Below, in pieces: positions 14,998-22,305 of a stretch of 41,967 nt of DNA (position 1 is the first letter of the stretch; each line of letters opens with the position of its first letter). A program made the translations under genes and the position numbers. The notes beneath the pieces were generated by a model that made no database searches, was not told where the DNA came from, and saw nothing but the letters and a program-made list of their open reading frames with translations. Where the stretch lies: positions 1 through 41,967 of IMG/VR virus record IMGVR_UViG_3300028840_006412; one strand, given 5' to 3'. The DNA comes from a virus.

Positions 14998-15072
14998 TTA
15001 CTCCTCCTTTTGCTCCTCGATCTTTGTCTCGATTTGCGCCACAACCCCCATGATATAGAAACATTCCACCAT
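14998..15072 (-). CDS. Possible 24-residue ORF
   Basis: A short frame from ATG at 15072 to TAA at 14998, two bases before the start of the membrane-protein gene. The predicted peptide is hydrophobic at first and ends in a charged helix (QIETKIEEQKEE). No convincing ribosome binding site precedes it. It fills most of the gap 14996-15107, where I otherwise see only the ribosome binding site of the downstream gene and one GACGTC (15093-15098). Confidence 0.2.
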   Translation of the reverse strand: MVECFYIMGVVAQIETKIEEQKEE

Positions 15073-15107
15073 GCCATTGTCCAATACTAGGAGACGTCAC
15101 TACCGCA

Positions 15108-15440
15108 TCACAAGCTCCTCTGAAGCGCCTCGGCAAGCTTCTCCCGCCTCTTCTTGCCATCCGGCTCGTTTCGTATCTCTTCCATTTCTTTTCGCTTCAT
15201 CGCCGTCTCAGCGCCTATCACAGCCTTCTCTATCTTGACGTCCACTATTGCCTCTCTAACTTGCCCATGCACCCTCTCTATTAACGATTCTGCCTCATTC
15301 CCTGCCATCTCTTCAACTTTTCGCTTATTTTTCCGATTTACCAGATAGATCCAACCTACCAAAACCACAACCACCACCAAGGCGATGACCCACCAAAACG
15401 TCTTTAAAAACCCCCAAATCATTCTTATCTGAGGAGGCAT
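15108..15440 (-). CDS. Single-span membrane protein with charged helix, 110 aa
   Basis: The start at 15440 has AAGGA six bases upstream; the internal ATG at 15422 has none. A strong membrane span covers residues 13-34 (KTFWWVIALVVVVVLVGWIY), followed by a basic stop-transfer stretch (NRKNKRK) and a charged helix to the end (KKRREKLAEALQRSL). Topology would be N-out, C-in. It follows the holin-like gene by two bases. Function unknown; a spanin-type inner membrane component or other lysis accessory is possible. Confidence 0.55.
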   Translation of the reverse strand: MPPQIRMIWGFLKTFWWVIALVVVVVLVGWIYLVNRKNKRKVEEMAGNEAESLIERVHGQVREAIVDVKIEKAVIGAETAMKRKEMEEIRNEPDGKKRREKLAEALQRSL

Positions 15441-15442
15441 AC

Positions 15443-15793
15443 CTATTCCTTTATGGGAGGTTGAGACGACCTCTTACGAGCCTGTGGACTCCCCATAATG
15501 GCCCTAATCTTCTGACCCATTATCTCCCTCACAATCTCATACGTGCTCATGGCGAGAGAACCAGATACAGCACCGATCACTACACACTGTGCCGTATTTT
15601 CCATCGGTCTCAATCCGGGAATCAACGATACCGCTCCACCGAAAAAAATGGGAAAGAGGCGAAGTGCTATCCTCCATATCTTTGTATTCTCAACCGGATC
15701 AGGCACGATCTGGCGAACTATCCAGGTCATGAGCCCTGCTGCCAATAGAATCAGCACCGTATTGATATTCACAATCGCATCATAGACGTCCAT
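15443..15793 (-). CDS. Holin-like multi-span membrane protein
   Basis: 116 aa. The start at 15793 has GAGAGG upstream; the frame to 15835 overlaps the upstream gene with no ribosome binding site. Three hydrophobic segments can be seen: INTVLILLAAGLMTWIV (8-26), IALRLFPIFFGGAVSLIPGL (about 41-60) and CVVIGAVSGSLAMSTYEIV (about 69-87). The C-terminus is short and basic. Size, number of spans and charged tail fit a phage holin, which makes pores in the inner membrane at lysis. No endolysin gene is in this window, so the call depends on topology and on neighbouring membrane genes. Confidence 0.5.
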   Translation of the reverse strand: MDVYDAIVNINTVLILLAAGLMTWIVRQIVPDPVENTKIWRIALRLFPIFFGGAVSLIPGLRPMENTAQCVVIGAVSGSLAMSTYEIVREIMGQKIRAIMGSPQARKRSSQPPIKE

Positions 15794-15983
15794 CTTTTTC
15801 CTCTCTTTCAACGGCTCCTCTAGCCAATGTTTCAATTTTTTCTTTTATCGCTTCGTTTATCAAGACTCCAATGGTTTTTCCAGAAGATATCGAGGCTTCA
15901 TTCAATAACTTAAATGCCTCTACTGGCACGGCAAGGGGGAGAATAAATACTCTCGTTCCATCATCTAGTTGCGCCATATTCAT
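15780..15983 (-). CDS. Ribbon-helix-helix-like DNA-binding protein, 67 aa
   Basis: The start at 15983 has GAGGAG upstream and overlaps the stop of the upstream baseplate gene. A short strand (TRVFILPLAVPVEAF) is followed by two helices: KLLNEASISSGKTIGVLIN and EAIKEKIETLA. This is the pattern of MetJ/Arc/CopG repressors, which form dimers and insert a two-stranded ribbon into DNA. The site and target genes are unknown. The assignment is from secondary-structure pattern only. Confidence 0.45.
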   Translation of the reverse strand: MNMAQLDDGTRVFILPLAVPVEAFKLLNEASISSGKTIGVLINEAIKEKIETLARGAVEREEKDGRL

Positions 15984-16654
15984 GAGCTTTTTCTCCTCGT
16001 ATATTTATCTGCCATCGATTTGAAATCTGACCTCCCATAGGGATAAATAGCTCCCCCTATCTGCATCACCTCGGCAAAATTTAACGAAACAGAAGCGAGC
16101 CTTACCGTTCCTCCCTGAAACCAATTGCTACGCTCCTCCCCCACCTCAAGCAGGATACAGTAGATACCATCACCCTCATGCCTCAAACTGCTGATCGCTT
16201 GCCTATTGTATCCAAGCTTCGTACCAGTAAAATACAGCCACAAAACGGGAGGGGCCACTGCTATTTTGCCCGCATCCCCCAAATCTTTATAATCATTCCA
16301 AGATAAAAGATTCAACCATGCAATGGCAGCGTCGACGTCCACATTGTATTTATCCTCTGCCACATCCGTACCAATCTCTCCATCCATATCTCTCGAAAAC
16401 ATCGCGGTAAAATTGAACGTGCGATCACTTCCGCTCACCCATTGATAAAGAGGTAGGGGCGCACCCGGAATCTGCCTACTCTGCCAATTCGCAGACCTAG
16501 CAGTTGTCAAACTCGATGGCCAATACTGGAGAATTTTCTTGCCACCCAAATCGTTGTCCTCTTTTCCATTGTCATCTAGGGGCATTATGACGACTTCAGC
16601 CGTCTTGGGATGAATCTCAAAATTGCCGCTAAATGCTGAGAGAAGACCAGCCAT
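15980..16654 (-). CDS. Tail-tube/baseplate-type structural protein (CIS-tube-like)
   Basis: 224 aa. Features resemble the tube/baseplate-adaptor domain family of contractile systems (CIS tube protein, LysM-linked gp53-type proteins): a central segment IPGAPLPLYQWVSGSDRTFN leading into FTAMFSRD, a helix AAIAWLNLLSW, PPVLWLYFTGTK, and a final ASVSLNFAEVMQIGG. These proteins link tail tube and baseplate. It lies in the fibre/baseplate region directly before the holin module, rather than next to the tape measure. The end overlaps the ribbon-helix-helix gene by four bases. Assignment by motif order only. Confidence 0.45.
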   Translation of the reverse strand: MAGLLSAFSGNFEIHPKTAEVVIMPLDDNGKEDNDLGGKKILQYWPSSLTTARSANWQSRQIPGAPLPLYQWVSGSDRTFNFTAMFSRDMDGEIGTDVAEDKYNVDVDAAIAWLNLLSWNDYKDLGDAGKIAVAPPVLWLYFTGTKLGYNRQAISSLRHEGDGIYCILLEVGEERSNWFQGGTVRLASVSLNFAEVMQIGGAIYPYGRSDFKSMADKYTRRKSS

Positions 16655-16662
16655 TTCAACTC

Positions 16663-19095
16663 CTAGAACGGGGATGTCCCAAAAAAGCCCATTACAATAT
16701 CCAGGGTCTCCCCATAATTGTTTTGCAGCCTATAACCAGTAGACTCATAAATATTTATCCTACCGGGAGTACCCGATACAGCAGTAAAAACTGCACTATC
16801 ACCACTAATCAAGGCTACGTTATTTTCTTCCAGCCTGTAAATACCCGTTTTCTGGCCACCCGCAGTGTCGGCATTTACAATAAGCATACCACTAGAAGGA
16901 TGATCTATTGGAATCAAACCAGAACCGCCATCGACTAAACCTTCAATCAAGAAGGAGTAATCCATAGTCCCCGCCTCAGCCTTCTTCAGCGTAGAATATT
17001 TCCAACTAAAGGGAGATGTACCAGCCTTAACAGAATATAATTGCACACCACTGTTAGTCAATACTAAGGCATATGCATCATCATTATCGTCAACAAATGA
17101 CCATGCTTCAGTAGTATTATTATACTTAGCATTGATTGCAAAAGTCCAACCATTCCCATTATAAAAAGCAGTCGGCCTCAAACCATGAGGTAAAGTAAAT
17201 AATTCATACCACTTGCCCGTAGGAGGATCTGTCTGTGGCTCAATGATCGTTTCTTTATTTGTTAATAGATCAACCTGAGACGACCAGTCTGCATTGACCC
17301 ATGGCGTAGTCGCATCATCTTTGCAACATAGCCTTATTCCATATTCACCTACAAATAGCGCCCAAGCATCTCCTGTTAAGGTATTACCTGTCCACTTATT
17401 AGCAGATGCATCCCATGCCGAGTTAAAAGTAATCGCAAACCCTTTGCCCCAGGGCTTGCCAGCATAAAAATTTAGGGGAAAATCAAGAGAGGCAGCTCCA
17501 GACTTAAATATGCTTATCAGCGGTACAATCTCATCGTCAAGACCAGACATAATGGTTGGCTCTTGAAACCAATGATCCCAATTATTCCTGTCTCCATAGG
17601 CAAAGACGTCCGATGCACCCGATCTCCTCACGGCCCTAATCAATCCTCCAGTATTGTCTGTCTTTGTAGAGAGCAACCATAGTCTAGTATCGGTAGCCGT
17701 CGTGCCCCCACTAGTGATCTCGGTATCGCTAGAGAAAGTTCCATTGATCAATATGGCAAATTCCTGATCTCTCCAATATATCCGCGTCGTCTCATAGTCT
17801 GATCCATTATTGTTAGATGCCCATAGTAAGATCCAACTCGAAGACGATGCAGTGGGATGTACCGTTTTGATCCTGCCGTTGATCAAACCGAGAAGAGCCA
17901 ATAGTTGAGCATCTAATGTACCCGCCGCCATATTATCGGGAGTACCTGACTCGGCCCTTCCCGGAATCCTATTCGTCGCAAGCTGCTGTGTAAGAGCTGC
18001 GAATGGAAATGGGGTAGCAGGCTCTTGTTCCAACGTAGAAAGCTGCGCCTTCCGTAAGCATCGAATCGACAAATCGCCACTGTAGGAATAGGGAGATCCC
18101 CCGTAGAAAAAATACACATAAGGATTCTGATAGAATCCATTATCATCCACGCCAGAATCAGACGACGGATTAAGCTCTGCACTGTCATCGTTTTTATAGA
18201 TCGCACCCACATAAGGAGCCTTGCTATCGTCTCCCGTCACAACAAGCGGATAGCCTCGATTGTCTTCTCCATGTGTCTCCAAGGTAAAGAACCTTTGCGC
18301 TGTCCCCGCCGCACCATCCCCCACATAGAACCAACCCGACAACTGCACCTTCGTGACCGCAGAGAGCCCAGTCACATCTTCATATGCTGGTTGCGCCATA
18401 TCTATGTCCATCGTATCCGCCTTGGTTACGAATGGATTTGTCGCATCAGGGGTTGTCGGCGCATTATTCATCGCCTTCTTCTGGTCCAGAGAAGGAACTC
18501 TCCACGCCTCTACACTGGAGAGCAGACCGAGAATTCTATCGTTCGCAGTTAGGCCACTCTCGTCTTCTCTCTCCGGCGATGGAACAGGCATAGCCGTGGT
18601 AGATTGAGAAATATTAGAGGCTTCCACTTCCGTATCACCAATACCAAGAGTAATCGTTGCAAGTGTCAACCCGCCAATGCCAACGGCATAACCATCTGGC
18701 TGTGCCACATCGGTCACAAAATATCGCCCAGTCGTCTCATTGCTCGTGGCATAGTCAAGCTCGACACAAACATACAACGTGGTAGGAACTGCTACGACTC
18801 CACCGGGAAACCAACTGCTTAAATCGACCACTACCTCGTCCGGGTCCAGAACTGTTACACCAAATCCGTTCGTTTTATCGAACACTACTATGAATGTATC
18901 AGAATATATTCCACTCCCATCATCGGGTACAATCTTGATCGATTGAGAATCGGGCGATGTTGGTACAACATAACCACCACGATAAAGCCCTGGAGGAATC
19001 GCTGTGAATTGCCTATTCGATGCCTCGCTGACATAGGGCTCTTCCCACCGAACCTTGATTTTACTAGCAGCAATTGCTTGTTCGACCTCAGACAT
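16663..19095 (-). CDS. Large tail fibre or baseplate appendage protein, 810 aa
   Basis: The start at 19095 has AAGGAGA upstream. The N-terminal segment (IKVRWEEPYVSEASNRQFTA, then IPPGLYRGGYVVP) matches the opening of fibre-type virion proteins that attach to baseplates. A long beta-rich body follows with paired repeats: a pattern 'WGKGFAITFNSAWDASANKW' and 'NGWTFAINAKYNNTTEAWSF' recurs, as does 'DAWALFVGEYGIRLCCK' with 'DAYALVLTNSGVQLYSV', marking duplicated domains of about 110 residues. No enzyme motif. Likely host-contact or adaptor protein. Confidence 0.6.
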   Translation of the reverse strand: MSEVEQAIAASKIKVRWEEPYVSEASNRQFTAIPPGLYRGGYVVPTSPDSQSIKIVPDDGSGIYSDTFIVVFDKTNGFGVTVLDPDEVVVDLSSWFPGGVVAVPTTLYVCVELDYATSNETTGRYFVTDVAQPDGYAVGIGGLTLATITLGIGDTEVEASNISQSTTAMPVPSPEREDESGLTANDRILGLLSSVEAWRVPSLDQKKAMNNAPTTPDATNPFVTKADTMDIDMAQPAYEDVTGLSAVTKVQLSGWFYVGDGAAGTAQRFFTLETHGEDNRGYPLVVTGDDSKAPYVGAIYKNDDSAELNPSSDSGVDDNGFYQNPYVYFFYGGSPYSYSGDLSIRCLRKAQLSTLEQEPATPFPFAALTQQLATNRIPGRAESGTPDNMAAGTLDAQLLALLGLINGRIKTVHPTASSSSWILLWASNNNGSDYETTRIYWRDQEFAILINGTFSSDTEITSGGTTATDTRLWLLSTKTDNTGGLIRAVRRSGASDVFAYGDRNNWDHWFQEPTIMSGLDDEIVPLISIFKSGAASLDFPLNFYAGKPWGKGFAITFNSAWDASANKWTGNTLTGDAWALFVGEYGIRLCCKDDATTPWVNADWSSQVDLLTNKETIIEPQTDPPTGKWYELFTLPHGLRPTAFYNGNGWTFAINAKYNNTTEAWSFVDDNDDAYALVLTNSGVQLYSVKAGTSPFSWKYSTLKKAEAGTMDYSFLIEGLVDGGSGLIPIDHPSSGMLIVNADTAGGQKTGIYRLEENNVALISGDSAVFTAVSGTPGRINIYESTGYRLQNNYGETLDIVMGFFGTSPF

Positions 19096-19106
19096 ATCTG
19101 ATCTCC

Positions 19107-20318
19107 TTACACCACGAAGTCTACCGTATGCTCTATCTCAACAGAACCTGTCTTTCTCTGTTTGTCAAAAGTAAAATATGCCAACAAGACGTCATTATCA
19201 TCAAAAATACCCCCCTCAAAATAATAGGGGATACCTCCATAGGTTGAGCCCCGGCCATCATCGATCCCCTCCCACAGTTGCAACTTTATATTACAACGAA
19301 TCGTGCCCCACCCTACGCCTCTAAAAGTGATAACCGTATCCACATCGGCCCCGAACTGTTTCGTAAAGGTAGCCAACTCAGGCTCTCCATCCAACGAGAC
19401 CGGCCCAAGCAAACCATCCGCTGTAGTACCAGGAATTGCCTCGCTCACCTGTACATAGGTATCTCCTGTCGCCTCAGTTATCGAGACTGGCGTATAGAGG
19501 CCATCAATATTCGTTGACCCCTCTACCTTTACCTTTGGAGTATTGACCATCAGACCGGCGTGTAGGCCGTCCAGACGGAATGTCTTCGTGCCCTGATTGA
19601 CACCAATAATACTATAGCGCTGAGACGACTCTATATCCTCATAACCCTGACCAACAGTGGGATCTTTTCGAGTATCATGATATTTAAATACTGCGCGAAT
19701 AATATTGCCAGGCGTTATGTTGAGATTGAAATCAACATGAAGCACCCCGGTCTTGTAGTTGATCGTTCCCGTACCATTTCCAGTTAAACTGCCAGTTCCA
19801 GTTGTATCAGATACACTCTGTACCAATGCGAGCCCCGGAGTTCTCTCTTCAACTACTAATGGCCAATGCTTGGCATCTTGTGTCGGCCCCTTCGCTATGG
19901 GCAAATGATCTACAAGGAGGTTTCCGTCTACAGTAGCGCTTGGAATTGACTCGTCAACTGTTATGTCCGTTTCGCCCCCTCCCTCTGATGCTCCCCCGGC
20001 AGCGACAGTGTATAAACCGTTGTTTGCAGTAGATTCAACTATTCTTAGTCGTGTCCCCTCAGGAAAATAAGAGGCATATTCACCACTGATAGTAAAAGTT
20101 TTCGTCCCCTGATTTACTCCGGTTAGTGGAAAATCACCCCCCGAGATCGTATAGTCAACGTCACTGTTACCACCTACCGCACCTGGATCGATCACTTCAA
20201 TAGTTTCACCCGAGAGATAAAAACCACCCTCTCCTACCTTGAGGTAAGAAATTCTCTCCTTTAGGATTGTAACTATCTCGTCTCGACCCACTGTTGTTAA
20301 AGCTACACCACCACTCAT
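19107..20318 (-). CDS. Baseplate/virion structural protein with duplicated beta-domain, 403 aa
   Basis: An N-terminal segment (VALTTVGRDEIVTILKERIS) is followed by two copies of a ~70-residue module: GVNQGTKTFTISGEYAS ... STANNGLYTVAAGG ... ITVDESIPSATVDGNLL, and GVNQGTKTFRLDGLHAG ... STNIDGLYTPVSI ... VQVSEAIPGTTADGLL. Between them is a 'GTGTINYKTGVLHVDF' type domain, also seen in the tail sheath insert and in the 184-aa protein downstream. These are common building blocks of phage tails. The C-terminal part resembles a separate beta domain. Exact particle position unknown. Confidence 0.6.
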   Translation of the reverse strand: MSGGVALTTVGRDEIVTILKERISYLKVGEGGFYLSGETIEVIDPGAVGGNSDVDYTISGGDFPLTGVNQGTKTFTISGEYASYFPEGTRLRIVESTANNGLYTVAAGGASEGGGETDITVDESIPSATVDGNLLVDHLPIAKGPTQDAKHWPLVVEERTPGLALVQSVSDTTGTGSLTGNGTGTINYKTGVLHVDFNLNITPGNIIRAVFKYHDTRKDPTVGQGYEDIESSQRYSIIGVNQGTKTFRLDGLHAGLMVNTPKVKVEGSTNIDGLYTPVSITEATGDTYVQVSEAIPGTTADGLLGPVSLDGEPELATFTKQFGADVDTVITFRGVGWGTIRCNIKLQLWEGIDDGRGSTYGGIPYYFEGGIFDDNDVLLAYFTFDKQRKTGSVEIEHTVDFVV

Positions 20319-20330
20319 GACGTCTCCATA

Positions 20331-20885
20331 TTACCACGAAGTATCATCCCACATGAGATGAAGACCACTCGTGTCCAAAATTTCTGTATCGCCAGGCACG
20401 ATGTCGAAACGATACCCAATTGGCAAAACATAGCTTTCCGATAAGATGTCGTTAATAATCTCTACATGAATGGGCAAAATATCTCGTTCAATCTTCTCAA
20501 AAAGCCTTCTCCAGGCATCGGCAATTGTAAACGCATCTGACCCAGATATTGTTCCAGCCGTAATATCTAATCGTACCAAATGTGTCGCACATTTGCCACA
20601 ATCCTCTGAACATCCACCCTCTACGGGATCGTAACTTACCTGTATTTCCGTCCCTGCATCTGGCAAAGGAACAGAAAAATCCATCGCAATAAATCCATAG
20701 TCATAATCGATCTCGCCCAGGCCATCTCCACTCAGTTTGCCATCTCCATCATCTACTAATACCTTCCTATGCAATGGATCTCCATCGTCAACCTCGACCC
20801 TTACGCTACTAGGCTCAATTGGCCAACAATTTAGTCGGCCCAATATAGAGGCACCGCCAGTTGAAAAGCTCCAAATAAACGGCAT
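20331..20885 (-). CDS. Baseplate-type structural protein, 184 aa
   Basis: The N-terminal half is a 'GEIDYDYGFIAMDFSVPLP' domain like those in the 403-aa neighbour and the sheath; a CSEDCGKC cluster (about 93-100) may bind a metal. The C-terminal half is helical (DAWRRLFEKIERDILPIHVE) and ends in a short strand region. The gap to the downstream gene is 12 bases. I place it with the wedge or fibre proteins by neighbourhood; the family is not one I can name with certainty. Confidence 0.5.
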   Translation of the reverse strand: MPFIWSFSTGGASILGRLNCWPIEPSSVRVEVDDGDPLHRKVLVDDGDGKLSGDGLGEIDYDYGFIAMDFSVPLPDAGTEIQVSYDPVEGGCSEDCGKCATHLVRLDITAGTISGSDAFTIADAWRRLFEKIERDILPIHVEIINDILSESYVLPIGYRFDIVPGDTEILDTSGLHLMWDDTSW

Positions 20886-20886
20886 A

Positions 20887-21312
20887 TCAATCCCACACTA
20901 TAGGCGTCGTCTTTGTCGCCCCTTGTCCGTATTCATCAAAAGCGGTCACTTCAAACATTACTGTCTGATTATCAGTCCATGGCGCTGTTTTTTCAACCGC
21001 CACTAGCAGCCTCTGGCTGTCAATCCACATAAGCTTACTATTAGAACCATTATATGGAGCCACAAAGGCACCACTAGCATAGGCATCGTTGTACAACGAC
21101 CCACCATCTTCACTCACTCTCACCTTGAGAGTATTATCTTCCTGGATACGACTTGAAAAATTATAAAGAACTGTCCTGGTAAAAACCTGATAAATAGACA
21201 CCCCACTCCCCCCATCCGTGGGAAGGGAAGATTCGAATCTGGGCTCGACATCACTCTTTGCTTGCCCAAATTCGCATCTTCCAAAACCTACCTGGCCATA
21301 ACCACTAGACAC
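20887..21312 (-). CDS. Small fibre/baseplate protein with Gly-Phe N-terminus, 141 aa
   Basis: The N-terminus MSSGYGQVGFGRCEFGQ is a glycine/aromatic motif also present in the gpI-like protein (24967-25443). The rest is a predicted beta-sandwich (LKVRVSEDGGSLYNDAYASG, LMWIDSQRLLVAV, TVMFEVTAFDEYGQG) resembling an Ig-like domain, with little charge. It is one base from the upstream reading frame of the 184-aa gene. Probably a virion decoration or adaptor protein. Confidence 0.5.
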   Translation of the reverse strand: MSSGYGQVGFGRCEFGQAKSDVEPRFESSLPTDGGSGVSIYQVFTRTVLYNFSSRIQEDNTLKVRVSEDGGSLYNDAYASGAFVAPYNGSNSKLMWIDSQRLLVAVEKTAPWTDNQTVMFEVTAFDEYGQGATKTTPIVWD

Positions 21313-21321
21313 ACCGATCTC

Positions 21322-21963
21322 CTATCTGCGCCGTCTCTTCTTAGGCTTGGGATCTTCCTCTTCCTCTTCCTCTTCCTGCTTAAAAGCGGCAAATTCGTTT
21401 GCAAGATTCGTTACAATTTGTTCAAGAGCATTCACCTGCTCTTTGAGATCATCATCTTCCCCCTCTTCACCTTCTGATAAGTCGTCTTCCAAGAAATCAA
21501 CCATGAATCTCGTGACAATTCCAGCAAGAGATCTAGGGACCATCGAGAGCTTGATCGGTCGAAGCCTGTAGGGATGCTCCTCATTCATATATTCTTCGTG
21601 CTTATCCAAGACTTCTCGATATTCTCGACGCAGCTCCATCTGTTCCCTACTATGCGCTGTAGTCTTCCTCAAGACATCGTTGCCGTTACTATCTTCCTCG
21701 GTATACTTATCTGTTATTTCAAGACGCTTCGCCTCATATTCCTGATAATCCTCGTCTTTTTGGATAGCCAGTGAAACGCTCTTTACGTGTCTTTCTAACT
21801 TCCCCATGTTGAATGAGACATTGAAAGTAAACTTTCGCTGCATCTTCACTGAACTCTTCAGAATGTCGTCGCTGACTCTCCATAGCGCGTTTGCTTCTGT
21901 ATTTGTCAACAAGACCGGATCAATCTCTTTTCGTGCCTCATTGTTTTGCACTGCATCTCCCAT
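21322..21963 (-). CDS. Hypothetical protein with acidic/basic C-terminal tail, 213 aa
   Basis: The start at 21963 has AAAGGA upstream. The first 150 residues are helical and charged (DDILKSSVKMQRKFTFNVSF, then ALIQ-type and REQMELRREYREVLDKHEEY helices). The C-terminus is a run of glutamates (SEGEEGEDDDLKEQ ... KQEEEEEEEDP) followed by KPKKRRRR. Such tails bind nucleic acid or basic partners. No family recognised. It sits between fibre genes and may be a chaperone or a tail component. Confidence 0.55.
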   Translation of the reverse strand: MGDAVQNNEARKEIDPVLLTNTEANALWRVSDDILKSSVKMQRKFTFNVSFNMGKLERHVKSVSLAIQKDEDYQEYEAKRLEITDKYTEEDSNGNDVLRKTTAHSREQMELRREYREVLDKHEEYMNEEHPYRLRPIKLSMVPRSLAGIVTRFMVDFLEDDLSEGEEGEDDDLKEQVNALEQIVTNLANEFAAFKQEEEEEEEDPKPKKRRRR

Positions 21964-22001
21964 GATAAAATCCTTTCATCTACATCTCGGAAACGTTGTT
22001 C

Positions 22002-22223
22002 CTACTCCTTGGGTTGCGGTATTGCGTCAAGATCCGCCTTGACTTGATCCCGAACGGCATCAAAGCGTGTCTTCATTGCCTGAATCTTCTCCGCTGGAAT
22101 ATCTATGTCAGTCCCATCCACCAGTGCTACCTTACCCTTTTGGTACTGATGATAAATCTTCAGCAGTTCAGATACACCAGCCGAGGCACGGTGCAACAAT
22201 TGTTCGTCAGTTCGAGTCGTCAT
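22002..22223 (-). CDS. Hypothetical protein, 73 aa
   Basis: Starts at 22223 behind AGGAGA. Mostly helical: EQLLHRASAGVSELLKIYHQY, a short turn (GKVALVDGTDIDIP), and AEKIQAMKTRFDAVRDQVKAD. No family recognised. Small helical proteins between fibre genes may be assembly helpers. Good ribosome binding site and tight spacing support translation. Confidence 0.5.
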   Translation of the reverse strand: MTTRTDEQLLHRASAGVSELLKIYHQYQKGKVALVDGTDIDIPAEKIQAMKTRFDAVRDQVKADLDAIPQPKE

Positions 22224-22243
22224 CTTTCTTCTCCTTTCCTTAG

Positions 22244-22285
22244 CTAACTATCGTGTTTGAAAACTCCGACCACTTTATTTGCCAT
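22244..22285 (-). CDS. Possible 13-residue ORF
   Basis: ATG at 22285 lies nine bases after AGGAG and opens a 13-codon frame ending TAG at 22244, in the 82-base gap before the 73-aa gene. Peptide MANKVVGVFKHDS. It may be a leader peptide, or the good Shine-Dalgarno match may be chance. I see no other feature in this gap. Confidence 0.2.
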   Translation of the reverse strand: MANKVVGVFKHDS

Positions 22286-22305
22286 AGCCTAGATTCTCCT
22301 ACTTT

